This document shows positions 24,725 through 33,680 of a stretch of 64,000 bases of DNA, one piece after another (the first letter of the stretch is position 1; each line of letters opens with the position of its first letter). The stretch is from JACVRM01 sp963755085 (GTDB taxonomy: Bacteria > Actinomycetota > Thermoleophilia > Gaiellales > Gaiellaceae): contig CAVWIN010000002.1 of assembly GCA_963755085.1 (NCBI GenBank), forward strand, positions 62,001 to 126,000. The letters run 5' to 3'. A program made the translations under genes and the position numbers. The notes below the pieces were generated by a model. That model was not told the DNA's origin. It made no database searches and saw only the letters and a program-made list of their open reading frames with translations.

Positions 24725-25684
24725 ATGACCGTCGATCTCGAGCGGGCCAAGGCAGGTGACGAGCGTGCGTTCGCGACGCTGGTCGAGCCGTTCCGGCGCG
24801 AGCTCCAGCTGCATTGCTACCGGCTGCTCGGCTCCGTGCAGGACGCCGAGGATCTCGTCCAGGAAACGCTGCTTGCCGCCTGGCGTGGACTCGACGGTTT
24901 CGAGGAGCGGGCGTCGGTGCGCTCCTGGCTCTACCGGATCGCGACCAACCGGAGTCTCAACGCGATTCGCGAACGCGGGCGCCGCCCAGCCACGGAGGAC
25001 ACCATGAGACCGTCAAAAACCCGCCGCGCCGTCGAGCCCAGCTGGCTCGAGCCTTACGCGGACAGCGCGCTTCCGGATCCCGCTCCCGGACCTGAAGCAC
25101 GCTACGAGCAGCGCGAAGCGATCCAGCTCTCGTTCATCGTCGCGCTGCAGCAGCTGCCTGCGAAGCAGCGCGCAGCGCTCGTGCTGCGCGACGTGCTCGG
25201 CTTCCACACCGACGAAGCCGCCTCGATCCTCGAGACGACGCTGCAGTCGGTCAAGGCCGCGCTCCAACGCGCACGCGCAACGCTCGACTCGTACACCCTC
25301 GAACGCGAGCAGGCGCCGCTGCCCGACTCGCCGACCGAACGGAACCTTCTCGCCATCTTCAGCGACGCCGTCGAAGCCGGCGACACGGCGCGCCTCCTAA
25401 CTCTGCTGAGCTCCGACGCTCGTGTGACCATGCCGCCGCAACCGCTCGAGCTCATCGGACACGAAGCGATCGGCGGGTTCCTCGACGACCGCGCCGAGGT
25501 TCGCGGCGCCCCGCTACAGCTACGCCCGACGCGCGCCAACGGCCAGCCGGCCTTCGGCTACTACCTGCGCTCGCAGCCCCGGGGGATGATGGTGCTCACC
25601 CTGAGCGGCAGCAAGGTCGACGAGATCACCTTCTTCGCCGACCCCGCGCTGCCCGGCCGCTTCGGTCTTCCCGAACGCATCTAG
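24725..25684 (+). CDS. ECF sigma factor with C-terminal SnoaL-like domain
   Basis: Region 2 (FRRELQLHCYRLLGSVQDAEDLVQETLLAAWRG, with the RSWLYRIATN box) and region 4 (ALQQLPAKQRAALVLRDVLG...ILETTLQSVKAALQRARATL) occupy residues 1-195. The last 110 residues form a SnoaL/NTF2-like domain (LLAIFSDAVEAGDTARLLTL ... LTLSGSKVDEITFFADP) that in such proteins controls sigma activity in place of an anti-sigma factor. The GC-rich palindrome upstream may control it. It is complete at 319 residues, a cargo gene of the first cassette interval. Confidence 0.88.
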   Translation: MTVDLERAKAGDERAFATLVEPFRRELQLHCYRLLGSVQDAEDLVQETLLAAWRGLDGFEERASVRSWLYRIATNRSLNAIRERGRRPATEDTMRPSKTRRAVEPSWLEPYADSALPDPAPGPEARYEQREAIQLSFIVALQQLPAKQRAALVLRDVLGFHTDEAASILETTLQSVKAALQRARATLDSYTLEREQAPLPDSPTERNLLAIFSDAVEAGDTARLLTLLSSDARVTMPPQPLELIGHEAIGGFLDDRAEVRGAPLQLRPTRANGQPAFGYYLRSQPRGMMVLTLSGSKVDEITFFADPALPGRFGLPERI

Positions 25685-25712
25685 ACGGCAAGGATGGGTT
25701 CGACGTGAAACG

Positions 25713-25750
25713 GTAAGGAGGGGTCGACGGTTCGAGTCCGTCAGAGGGCT
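25713..25750 (+). repeat. 3'-end fragment of another tRNA
   Basis: A T-arm-like GACGG-TTCGAGT-CCGTC is followed by an acceptor-like AGAGGGCT, preceded by GGTAAGGAGGGGTC. The 5' half is absent. It lies 29 bases past the sigma-factor stop and differs from the tRNA-Ala repeat, so it may be the attachment remnant of a different integrative element. The isotype cannot be fixed from this piece. Confidence 0.5.
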
Positions 25751-25902
25751 TCGTGTAGACATGAATCTTCGCGCCCGGCTTGATGATGGGCTCGCCTTCG
25801 AGAACCCGCCACGTATGTCGACGCCAGCTGTGAAGGCAGACCACGTCAAGGTCGGGCGGCGGGCAAGCTTTGCGCCCGGACGTGAGCGCCCTCGGTTGGG
25901 CG

Positions 25903-26043
25903 AGCGTGCTCTCGCCTGACGCGAAACCCGTGTCGCGGCGCGGTGTCTTCCGCGCGACTTTGTGACTTCTCACCGCGGCTGAGGCGTGAGAGACTGGAGA
26001 AGGACCTGAAACCCGTCGTTTGAAAGCTGTCCGGTTAGGTCCA
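25903..26043 (+). repeat. S1: 141-bp repeat ending in a 26-bp core
   Basis: Matches 47492-47632 at equal length (141 bp), with scattered substitutions. The last 26 bases (GTTTGAAAGCTGTCCGGTTA then GGTCCA) also occur at 41408-41433 without the upstream part. The end TGTCCGGTTAGGTCCA resembles the 3' end of the tRNA-Ala repeat (AGTCCGACTAGCTCCA), so S may be a diverged attachment site. The rest of the 600-base gap around it holds no recognisable gene. Confidence 0.6.
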
Positions 26044-26047
26044 CTTG

Positions 26048-26072
26048 AAAAGCGGCTGCATAGCCGCTTTTT
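26048..26072 (+). terminator. Intrinsic terminator directly after repeat S1
   Basis: AAAAGCGGCT/AGCCGCTTTT is a perfect 10-bp stem around a GCAT loop, ending in a run of five T. It is the cleanest intrinsic terminator in the window and sits where hairpins follow the tRNA-half repeats. Confidence 0.8.
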
Positions 26073-26120
26073 CGTTACACGGCGAGGTTCACTCGGCGAG
26101 CTCCTGCCCAGGAGCGATTC

Positions 26121-26281
26121 AGGACGACGGGAGTAGGCTGTGTCGTATGAGACCGATCGCGCGCGGAGGTGAGTCAGTGGAACCTGGCAGTACCAGCCGA
26201 AGACTCGTAGGCGCGATGACGGTCGGACCGCTCTCGGCCTGATCCGCCCGCGCCGCTAGGCGCTGCCGGCCACGGCCGGGG
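26121..26281 (+). ncRNA. Candidate manganese (yybP-ykoY-type) riboswitch leader of the Nramp-like gene
   Basis: GACGACGGGAGTAGGCTG near the 5' side and CAGCCGAAGACTCGT about 70 bases later can pair (GGCTG/CAGCC and ACGA/TCGT), leaving GGGAGTA and GAAGAC as internal-loop strands. That is the layout of the yybP-ykoY manganese riboswitch, whose conserved loop reads GGGGAGTAG. A GC palindrome CCGGCCACGGCCGG then abuts the GGGG and ATG of a metal-transporter gene and could hide the ribosome site. The match is by eye and not perfect. Confidence 0.4.
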
Positions 26282-27595
26282 ATGAAGCGGTGGACACGGA
26301 TACTCCAGCGGAGGCGCGTGCGTTTGTCGCGCCGTTCGACGCTGCCTGGGTTCCGCTGGGTGGCGGGCGTGCAGCTTCCACAGCTGGCGTTCCTGGCTGT
26401 CCTCGGGCCCGGGCTCGTGAGCGGCTTCGCAGACAACGACGCAGGTGGGATCACTACCTACTCGATCGTCGGTGCGAAGTTCGGCTACGCGCTGCTCTGG
26501 ATCGTGCTCGCGAGCATGCTTGCGCTCTTCGTGACCCAGGAGGTTGGCGCGCGTCTGGGCCTCGCGACCGGTCGCGGTCTTCTTGACCTGATCCGTGAAG
26601 GGTTCGGGATCCGCTGGGCGGCGCTGGGGATCGTCACGATGCTCGTCGCGAACCTCGGCACCACGCTTGCGGAGTTCGCAGGCATCGGCGCAGCGCTGTC
26701 ACTGTTCGGCGTGCCGGTGCCGGTATCCGTGGTCGTGTCAGTCCTGGTTGTCGGCGTGTTGCTGGCGCGCGCGGGCTTCATGCGCGTCCAGTTCGTGTTC
26801 CTTGCGGTCGGTGCCGGCGTCTCGGTGGCCTACGCCGCCTCGGCGGTCCTCGCGCACCCGGACTGGGGCACGGCAGGTAGGGATCTCGTCGCTCCGCACG
26901 GGCAGCTGACCTCGGCCTACCTGCTGGCCGTCGTGGGCACGGTAGGGACGACGATCACGCCGTGGGGGCAGGCATTCATCCAGTCGTACTGTGCAGACAA
27001 GCGCCTGACGCCAGAGCATCTGCGCACAACCCGATTCGACGTCGCTCTCGGCGCGGCCCTGACAAACACGATCGCGGCGTTCATCGTCATCGCGGCGGCC
27101 GCGACGCTGTGGGCGCACGGTCACACGTCTATCCCAGACGCAGCCGCCGCAGCGAGAGCCCTCGGGCCGCTGGCCGGCCACTCCGCTGAGACGGTCTTCG
27201 CGCTCGGTCTCCTCGGCGCCGCTTTCCTCGGCCTCGGTGTCGTCCCGCTGACGAGCGCGTACGCGACCACGGAGGCGCTCGGTCTGGAGCGCGGGCTCGA
27301 CTTCAAGCCGCGTCAGGCTCCGGCGTTCTACGGCTTGCTTGCGTTCTTCCTGGGATTCGCTGCCGTCTTCGTGCTGATTCCGGGTTTGCCGCTGATCCGG
27401 GTGTTGTTCTTGGCGCAGGTCGTGAACGGGCTTCTGCTGCCGATCATCCTCGTCTTCGTCATGCTGCTCAGCCGCCGGGCGGCCCTCCTCGGCGAGTTGG
27501 CCGGCGGCCGGGTCCTCGCGGGTCTCGGCTGGTTTGTCACCGTGGTGATCGGCGCCATGTCCATCGCTCTCGTGGTCACCTACCTGCTGCCATGA
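26282..27595 (+). CDS. Nramp-family divalent metal transporter
   Basis: An eleven-segment membrane protein of 437 residues. The first segment carries GPGLVSGFADNDAGGITTYS, the position of the metal-binding DPGN in classical Nramp transporters but here DND, as in Nramp-related magnesium or manganese carriers. LGTTLAEFAGIGAAL and the TM6-region TTITPWGQAFIQSYCADK are also family landmarks. The stop overlaps the ATG of the MgtE-N/CBS gene, suggesting a transporter with a separate cytoplasmic metal sensor. The substrate is probably Mg2+ or Mn2+. Confidence 0.87.
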   Translation: MKRWTRILQRRRVRLSRRSTLPGFRWVAGVQLPQLAFLAVLGPGLVSGFADNDAGGITTYSIVGAKFGYALLWIVLASMLALFVTQEVGARLGLATGRGLLDLIREGFGIRWAALGIVTMLVANLGTTLAEFAGIGAALSLFGVPVPVSVVVSVLVVGVLLARAGFMRVQFVFLAVGAGVSVAYAASAVLAHPDWGTAGRDLVAPHGQLTSAYLLAVVGTVGTTITPWGQAFIQSYCADKRLTPEHLRTTRFDVALGAALTNTIAAFIVIAAAATLWAHGHTSIPDAAAAARALGPLAGHSAETVFALGLLGAAFLGLGVVPLTSAYATTEALGLERGLDFKPRQAPAFYGLLAFFLGFAAVFVLIPGLPLIRVLFLAQVVNGLLLPIILVFVMLLSRRAALLGELAGGRVLAGLGWFVTVVIGAMSIALVVTYLLP

Positions 27596-28848
27596 GCACG
27601 GCGCCCGCCATCCTTCACCTCTCGCTCGTGGTCGGAGGCGAGCTGTGCGACTCCGGCGGAGGCAGGATCGGCAAGGTCGACGACCTCGTCGTCCGTCTCG
27701 GAGTGGACGAATACCCGCCGGTGAGCGGCGTCGTCGCGCGCGTGGCCGGTCGGCGGGTGTTCGTCCCTGCCGAACTGATCGCCGACATGGCGGTGGGCCG
27801 CGTGACGATGAGCGGGCTGCAGCTCGATCTGCAGCCTTTCCGTCGGCGCGACGGGGAGATCCTGCTCAAGCTCGACCTCCTCGACCGCCAGCTGATCAAC
27901 GTCGAGGGCGCCCGACTCGTGCGGGCGAACGAGATCGAGATCGCCCGCATCGAGGGCTGGTGGCGGGTCGTCGGTGTCGACGTCGGCGTGCAGAGTCTGA
28001 TTCGCCGGCTGCTCCCGAAGGCGATCGCCCCACGAATCGGCACGACGGAATTTCTCGACTGGGCGAGCCTGGAGCCCTTCACCGGACACATCCCGACGAT
28101 CCGGCTCCGCGTCCCGAGCCCGAAGCTCGCGCGCCTCCACCCGGCCGAGATCGCCGACCTGGTCGAGGCCGCGCCGCACGGCCAGGGCGAAGAGATCATC
28201 GCCGCAGTTCACCACGACCCCGAGCTCGAGGCGGACGTCTTCGAGGAGCTCGGAGACGAGCATCAGCTGGAGTTTGTCGAACAGAAAGACGACACCGAGA
28301 TCGCCGAGCTCGTCGCCCGCATGGAAACCGATGACGCCGCCGACCTTCTCGCTCAGCTCGGCGACGAGCACCGCGCCCGCGTTGTCGATCTGCTCCCACG
28401 CGTGCAGCAGCGGCGGCTCCGCACCCTGCTGGGCTACGAGCCAATGACCGCCGGCGGGCTGATGAGCCCGGAGTTCGTCGCCCTCTATTCGCAGGCGACG
28501 CAGGAAGAGACGCTCGAGCGCGTGAAGCGCGCAACGGCGCCCAGCGAAGCTCTCGCCTGGATCTTCGTGATCAATACGCACCGCCGCTACCGCGGGGCCG
28601 TCGCCCTTCCCGACCTGATCCGCGCCGCCGCCGACGCCCGGCTCGTCGATCTCGTCAGCCACCGCCGGAGCGTGCGGACGGACGCCGACCTCGAGGACGT
28701 CGCGCGTGCGATGACCGATTACGACCTCACCGCCATTCCCGTGCTCGACGAGCGTGAGCAGCCGATCGGAGTGATCACCGTCGACGACATCCTCGAGATG
28801 CTCATCCCGCCTCCGGGACGAAGATTCGGGCTCTTCGGCGGGTCGTAG
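27592..28848 (+). CDS. PRC-barrel / MgtE-N / CBS-domain protein lacking a channel domain
   Basis: Residues 1-80 form a PRC-barrel-like part (GGGRIGKVDDLVVRLGVDEY), then an MgtE N-domain (LHPAEIADLVEAAPHGQGEE ... METDDAADLLAQLGDEHRAR), then CBS repeats (YEPMTAGGLMSPEFVALYSQ ... AMTDYDLTAIPVLDEREQPI). This is the cytosolic magnesium-sensing part of MgtE without its five membrane helices. ATGA overlap with the upstream Nramp-like gene strongly suggests it regulates that transporter. Confidence 0.88.
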   Translation: MSTAPAILHLSLVVGGELCDSGGGRIGKVDDLVVRLGVDEYPPVSGVVARVAGRRVFVPAELIADMAVGRVTMSGLQLDLQPFRRRDGEILLKLDLLDRQLINVEGARLVRANEIEIARIEGWWRVVGVDVGVQSLIRRLLPKAIAPRIGTTEFLDWASLEPFTGHIPTIRLRVPSPKLARLHPAEIADLVEAAPHGQGEEIIAAVHHDPELEADVFEELGDEHQLEFVEQKDDTEIAELVARMETDDAADLLAQLGDEHRARVVDLLPRVQQRRLRTLLGYEPMTAGGLMSPEFVALYSQATQEETLERVKRATAPSEALAWIFVINTHRRYRGAVALPDLIRAAADARLVDLVSHRRSVRTDADLEDVARAMTDYDLTAIPVLDEREQPIGVITVDDILEMLIPPPGRRFGLFGGS

Positions 28849-29058
28849 CTGGGCGGTCGCTGCCGATCCGCTCGAGCTCGTCTGCGCGCCTATCGCACCG
28901 GGGGTTAGTCATCGTTGCTAATAGAGACAACAGTGCGCGACGCACTTCTGACACACCCTGCGAGTGATCGGCGGTGACGGGGGATGAAGGCAGATAGCGA
29001 AAACGCCTGCTAATCACGACTCCGGCGAAACAGAATGAAGCACAGTGAAGGCCGTTAG

Positions 29059-29104
29059 CTGGATCGCACCCAGGAGGTCGTCGGTTCGAGTCCGACTAGC
29101 TCCA
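29059..29104 (+). repeat. R2: tRNA-Ala 3'-half repeat
   Basis: 46 bases identical to the tRNA from CTGGATCGCACCC to AGCTCCA. A GC-rich stem followed by TTTTCG comes a few bases later, similar in place to the tRNA terminator. Of the 456-base gap that contains it, the first 200 bases hold nothing recognisable. Confidence 0.9.
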
Positions 29105-29260
29105 CTGGAAACTGCCGCAAGTCGGCGTTTTCGTTGTAGCGGAGAGCGAATGTGTGGCCCGACCGCCAGCTCACCTCCGCATGGGCGACGCAGTCTTCGA
29201 GTCCACATTTGGCCACGAGTGGGCCACCAGATGTTGTCGCGAAATCTCCGACGTGATCGA

Positions 29261-29283
29261 GGGGCGGCCCAGAGCGCCGCCCC
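29261..29283 (-). terminator. Hairpin at the end of the secreted-protein gene
   Basis: GGGGCGGC and GCCGCCCC form a perfect 8-bp stem around CCAGAGC, 22 bases beyond the stop of the minus-strand gene. There is no clear T-run. Confidence 0.5.
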
Positions 29284-29304
29284 CCAATCCGAGGGGCCGA
29301 CGCT

Positions 29305-29799
29305 CTACGGGGCGGCGAGGTAGTTGCAGAGCGCGGTCGTATCGCCGCGCGTGTTCCGACCGCTGAATGTGTCGTCGGCGAAGTTGACGTTTCCGATCAC
29401 TTGCAGGACGCCGCCCAAGCCTGGAAGGACGAAGTTCAGCGTGATCCCGTTCAGGTGATCGACGAATGAGCTCTCGCTGATCTTGAGAATCTCGCCTGCG
29501 GTCTGGCCCATCCCTTTCAAGCTCTTGCCGTTGGCCGGGTTCGTGACCGTTACGGTCGTCGGTCCGATCGGCGTGAAGAGCAGCTGCACTCCATTTGCCG
29601 TGTCGATCTCGGTGAGCCGAACCGTTCCGCTGAAGGTGGCCGACAGCGGGAAGCTGCAGGCGTAGAACGGCTCGCTCTCGTTGTTGAGCAGGATCGTGTG
29701 CGTCACAGTGGCCGCCGTGACCGAACTCGCGAGGACGAGCGCGAGCGTCATGCTGGTGGCGAGTGCTGCAACGGCGAGTAGATGCTTAGCCTTGTGCAT
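29305..29799 (-). CDS. Secreted protein of unknown function
   Basis: 164 residues with a clear signal peptide (KHLLAVAALATSMTLALVLASSVTAA) behind AAGGAGGTGAC. The mature part is a small beta-rich domain with ILLNNESEPFYACSFPLSAT, TVRLTEIDTANGVQLLF and a C-terminal Cys (TTALCNYLAAP), which may pair with the earlier Cys. I recognise no family. The ATG lies right after the stop of the minus-strand gene upstream, so the two form an operon. Confidence 0.65.
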   Translation of the reverse strand: MHKAKHLLAVAALATSMTLALVLASSVTAATVTHTILLNNESEPFYACSFPLSATFSGTVRLTEIDTANGVQLLFTPIGPTTVTVTNPANGKSLKGMGQTAGEILKISESSFVDHLNGITLNFVLPGLGGVLQVIGNVNFADDTFSGRNTRGDTTALCNYLAAP

Positions 29800-29800
29800 G

Positions 29801-30562
29801 TCACCTCCTTTCGCGTCGTCGTCGAGGCTGAGGCCGAGCGCTGACCGAGGAAGGCAACGCCTGCGTGCGGTCGGGGTCGTGGTAGAACGGGACGTCGGTC
29901 CATACCGCTTCGCAGAGGGCGAATTCTTCCGCGCAGTCGGGGCTCTGGTACGGCGGGAAACCCGCCCATGGCGCCGTCCAAAGGGCGCATTCCGCAAGCA
30001 AGTCGTTGACCGCGCCCGAGCGACGGAACTGGGCCCACGTCTCGCGGATGCCCAGGCGTCGAAGCGGAGCGTGGGTTCTTGCTTCGGGAGCGTGGATTGC
30101 CGCAGCGGGTGCGACGAAGATCAGCCCGAAGTGGTTGTCGGTCAGCTCGTCGGTGTCCGACACGAAGAAGTTCGACGTGATGCGCCCACGAGCGCCGCGG
30201 AACTGCCCTTCGCCGCCCTCGACCTCCCAGACGGCGGCGCCGTGCCGGAGGTGCGGGTCGGGCGAGCGGCCGAGCCGAGCGGCGCCGACGCTGCGGAAGG
30301 CGAGTACGTGGCCTGGGGCGAACTCGATCGTCCCGGACTGATCGAAGGAGCCGTCATCCGCCAGGACGACGCGCGAGACGAGCAGCGCTTCCTCGCCCTC
30401 GCCCGGCTGGACACACCCGGCGAGCCCGTTCGCGTCGACGGTCGTGATCAGCACCTGGCTTGGCGCGCTTGCGCGTTGCTCGAGCACTCGCGACGAGAGC
30501 GGCGTGATCCGTCCGCGGAACTGCAGCGAGTAAACAATCGGCGGTAGCGGTGTCTCCTGCAT
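29801..30562 (-). CDS. Hypothetical protein with allene-oxide-cyclase-like barrel pattern
   Basis: 253 residues. The stretch GGEGQFRGARGRITSNFFVS with DNHFGLIF resembles the barrel of allene-oxide-cyclase/dirigent-like bacterial proteins; FAPGHVLAFRSVGAARLG precedes it. The C-terminal third is Pro/Arg-rich and probably disordered. No signal peptide is apparent. It precedes the secreted protein gene with two bases between them and is divergent from the LuxR-type regulator. Confidence 0.5.
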   Translation of the reverse strand: MQETPLPPIVYSLQFRGRITPLSSRVLEQRASAPSQVLITTVDANGLAGCVQPGEGEEALLVSRVVLADDGSFDQSGTIEFAPGHVLAFRSVGAARLGRSPDPHLRHGAAVWEVEGGEGQFRGARGRITSNFFVSDTDELTDNHFGLIFVAPAAAIHAPEARTHAPLRRLGIRETWAQFRRSGAVNDLLAECALWTAPWAGFPPYQSPDCAEEFALCEAVWTDVPFYHDPDRTQALPSSVSARPQPRRRRERR

Positions 30563-30655
30563 CGCCGCGATCGTGCGGTGCCGGCGGGCTTCGGCGCTTC
30601 AGGGATTTCCCTGGACCTGCTGCTCCTCGGCGTGATCTTCCACTAGCGTCGGGCC

Positions 30656-33403
30656 ATGCTGATCGGCCGCGAGCGCGAGCTCGGGCAACTGGATGCGCTG
30701 CTCGGAGAGGCGCGCCTCGGCAAGGGCCGCGCCCTCGTGCTTCGCGGCAGCGCCGGGATCGGCAAGACCGTGCTTCTCGACTACGCCGTGCAGCAGGCGA
30801 GCGGCTTCCAGGTGCTGCACTACACCGCGGTCGATACCGAGGCCGAGCTCCCGTTTGCAGGCTTACAGGCGCTCCTCGCGCGGCTCCTCGTTCGTCTCCC
30901 GGAGATTCCAGAGCCGCAGGCGCGCGCCCTCCGCGCCGCGCTCGCGCTCGAGCCAAGCGCGACGACGAATAGGCTCGCCGTCTACGCGGGCGCTCTCAGC
31001 CTCTTCGGCGTGGCGGCCGAGGGGGCCCCGCTGCTCGTCGTCGTCGACGACGCACACTGGCTCGACCGCCCGTCTGCCGAAGCGCTCACCTTCGCTGCGA
31101 GGCGGCTCACGGCCGAATCGCTCGCGCTCCTGTTTGCCGCGCGCGAAGGCGAAGGCACCGACTTCGGCGTTGCGCTTCCCACCATCGTGCTGGAGCCGCT
31201 CGAGGTGGCGCCGTCGATGGAACTCCTTCACGAGCGGTTCGGCTCGGCGATCGCCGCGAACGTCGCCCGGCATCTCGCCGAGGCGACGGGCGGGAACCCG
31301 CTCGCGCTGCTCGAGGTCGCCGCGCTGCTCGACGAGGGAGAACGCGTCGGGCGCGAGCCCCTCCCCGATTACCTGCCGGCTTCCGAGAGCGTCGACCGTA
31401 CGGTGCGGCGCACCCTTCGCAGCCTGCCTCCAGAGGCGCGTCGCGCACTCCTCGTGGCCGCGGCCTCCGATTCGCCGACCGCAGGCGACCTCGCCGCGCT
31501 GGAGGCGGCGGAAGACGCCGGGCTCGTCCGGATCCACGCGGGATCGGTCGCCTTCCGGCACCCGCTCGTACGCTCGGCGGTCTACCACGCCGCTCCGGCG
31601 GACGAGCGTCGAGCGGCCCACCGCACCCTCGCCGATGCGCTCACCCGCGAAGAGGATTCCGACCGGCGCGCCTGGCACCTCGCGGCGGCCGCCGAAGGGC
31701 CGGACGAGTTGGTCGCCGCTGCTCTCGAAGCTGCCTCCTCGCGCTTTGCCGAGCGCGGCGGCCAGGCGTCGGCTTGGCGAGCGCTCGAGCGCGCAGCCGA
31801 GCTCAGCGAAGACGACGATGCGTGCGCCCGCCGGCTCCACCACGCCGGACGAACTGCGGAACATGCCGGCGACCTCGAGCGCGCGGGGTTGCTTGCCAGA
31901 CGGGCTCTGACCCGCGGGCGCGATCCGGGTATCCGTTCCGCTGCCACGGTCCTCGCCTGGCAGGCGAATGACTGGCGCGGGCTGAACAACGACGGTGTCG
32001 ACTTCGAGATGGAGGCCCAGCGCGTCGCTCCGTTCCACCCCGCACGGGCGGCACTCATGCTCTGGGTGAGCAGCCATGCAGCCTTCCGGGCGCTCGACCT
32101 CGAGCGTGCGCTGCGACTGGCGCGACAGAGTGTCGACATGATCCCGATGTCCGCCGTCGGGCCGGCCGAGGGTTCCTGGGAGCCGTGGATGGCCGACGTT
32201 GCGGCCAACACCCGCTGGCATCTCGCCTTCATCCTGTTGCTCCTCGGACGGCCCGCCGAAGCGGACGAGGCCGTCCGCGGTCTCCTGCCACCGGCCACGG
32301 GGAATGTCTGGGTGACCTACTACGCGTACCTGGAGCGCTACGACGAGGCGCGATTCAACATCGAGCGCGTACTCCGGTCGTCCCGAGCGTGTGGCGACGT
32401 CTGGGCCGAGATGTGGATGACCACGAGTCTCGCTTTCGTCGATCTCCTGGAAGGACGATTCCCGGCCGCGCGCGCCGGCGCGGCTCGGTCACTGGGCATG
32501 GCGGAGTCGATCGGGGTTCCGGGTGCGATCGCGTTCAACCTTGCGTACCTTGCCTGGCTGGCCGCGGTCGAGGGTCGCGAGTCGGAAGCGCGCGAGGACG
32601 TTGCTCGCGCTGACGACATGGCTCAGCGCGGCCTGGGATGGGCCTTCCTCCGAGGACGGCTTCAGGCGACGCTCGGTCTGCTGGAGTTGGGTCTCGCGCG
32701 CCCACTGGCCGCGATCGAGAAGCTGCGTCCGGTCGCGGACCTGGCCGAGCGCCACGGCGTGCGTGAGCCGGGCTTCCTGCCGTATGCGCCCGATCTCATC
32801 GAGGCCTACGCGCGAGCCGGCGAGCGCGAGGCCGCGACGAGGGAGCTGGCGAAGCTCTCCGAGCTCGCCAACGCCCTCGATCGACGCTGGGCCCTCGCCG
32901 CCGTTGCCCGGCTGCACGGCCTCCTCGGGCGAGACGACGACCTGGACGAGCATTTCGGCGCCGCACTCGAGTTGCACGAGCAGGGAGCAGGCTCCGCCTT
33001 CGACCGCGCGCGGACGGAGCTCCTCTACGGCGAGCGGCTCCGACGCGCGAAGCGCCGTATCGAGGCGCGTGAGCATCTGCGCAGCGCGATCGAGCTCTTC
33101 GACGGGCTCGGCGCGGCCCCCTGGTCGGAGCAGGCGCGCCGCGAGCTGCGAGCGAGCGGCGAGTCGATCCCCAGACGCGACCCCACGGCGCCCGAGAAGC
33201 TGACCCCGCAGGAGCTTCAGATCGCGCTTCAGGTCGCTGAGGGAAAGACGAACCGCGACGTTGCCGCGGCGCTTTTCCTCAGTCCGAAGACGGTCGAGTT
33301 CCACCTAACACGCGTCTACCGCAAGCTGAACATCCATTCCCGCGCGGAACTTGTCCGGCTCTTCTCTTCGGAGCGCGCGCCCTCGACGCTTCGTACGGGC
33401 TAG
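30656..33403 (+). CDS. LuxR-family AAA-ATPase transcriptional regulator
   Basis: 915 residues, the usual size of LAL/MalT-like regulators. Walker A GSAGIGKTVLLDYA (about residue 35), Walker B LLVVVDDAHWLDRPS, the LAEATGGNPLALLEVAALL sensor motif, a long TPR-like helical middle, and a C-terminal LuxR helix-turn-helix (LTPQELQIALQVAEGKTNRD...LSPKTVEFHLTRVYRKLNIH). It probably activates the neighbouring cargo or itself upon binding an unknown inducer. It lies in the second cassette interval, intact with no frame break. Confidence 0.92.
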   Translation: MLIGRERELGQLDALLGEARLGKGRALVLRGSAGIGKTVLLDYAVQQASGFQVLHYTAVDTEAELPFAGLQALLARLLVRLPEIPEPQARALRAALALEPSATTNRLAVYAGALSLFGVAAEGAPLLVVVDDAHWLDRPSAEALTFAARRLTAESLALLFAAREGEGTDFGVALPTIVLEPLEVAPSMELLHERFGSAIAANVARHLAEATGGNPLALLEVAALLDEGERVGREPLPDYLPASESVDRTVRRTLRSLPPEARRALLVAAASDSPTAGDLAALEAAEDAGLVRIHAGSVAFRHPLVRSAVYHAAPADERRAAHRTLADALTREEDSDRRAWHLAAAAEGPDELVAAALEAASSRFAERGGQASAWRALERAAELSEDDDACARRLHHAGRTAEHAGDLERAGLLARRALTRGRDPGIRSAATVLAWQANDWRGLNNDGVDFEMEAQRVAPFHPARAALMLWVSSHAAFRALDLERALRLARQSVDMIPMSAVGPAEGSWEPWMADVAANTRWHLAFILLLLGRPAEADEAVRGLLPPATGNVWVTYYAYLERYDEARFNIERVLRSSRACGDVWAEMWMTTSLAFVDLLEGRFPAARAGAARSLGMAESIGVPGAIAFNLAYLAWLAAVEGRESEAREDVARADDMAQRGLGWAFLRGRLQATLGLLELGLARPLAAIEKLRPVADLAERHGVREPGFLPYAPDLIEAYARAGEREAATRELAKLSELANALDRRWALAAVARLHGLLGRDDDLDEHFGAALELHEQGAGSAFDRARTELLYGERLRRAKRRIEAREHLRSAIELFDGLGAAPWSEQARRELRASGESIPRRDPTAPEKLTPQELQIALQVAEGKTNRDVAAALFLSPKTVEFHLTRVYRKLNIHSRAELVRLFSSERAPSTLRTG

Positions 33404-33533
33404 TCGCTGCTGCTTTCGCCAAGGGCTCCGCGCCCCCAATGAGCCTCGTCCAGGAACTCATGACCTGCTGTAGTTCGTGCGGCTTACGCGGGCGTCCAGT
33501 ATTCGGAGGGTGTTGCCGACCGAGGCAGCGTTC

Positions 33534-33555
33534 GTGCTACCAACGTTGCTACCAA
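33534..33555 (+). promoter_or_regulatory. Paired direct repeats (putative recombinase arm sites) before R3
   Basis: GTGCTACCAA and (T)TGCTACCAA, 12 bases from start to start, beginning exactly 105 bp upstream of repeat R3. The same pair stands at the same distance upstream of R4 and R7. Confidence 0.6.
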
Positions 33556-33638
33556 ACTGAGCGAACTGGGGAGAACTGGAAGAGCCTAAGCGCCCTCAGC
33601 TACACGCGAGCGGCTCCTAGCGAAGGGCGTTGGTGCGA

Positions 33639-33680
33639 ATCGCACCCAGGAGGTCGTCGGTTCGAGTCCGACTAGCTCCA
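33639..33680 (+). repeat. R3: tRNA-Ala 3'-half repeat
   Basis: 42 bases identical to the tRNA 3' half, beginning exactly at the anticodon loop (ATCGCACCC) and ending AGCTCCA. It is preceded by the 105-bp arm region and followed by the intact sigma-factor cassette. The 420-base gap around it contains no gene. Confidence 0.92.

Noticed and set aside
25626..25973. Minus-strand frame containing SDGLEPSTPPYR
   Set aside because: It runs over the tRNA 3'-end fragment at 25713-25750; the rest shows no convincing gene structure.
25997..26043. GGACCT...AGGTCC around S1 as a tRNA-like acceptor stem
   Set aside because: The pairing is lost in S2 and broken in S3, so it is not a conserved structure.
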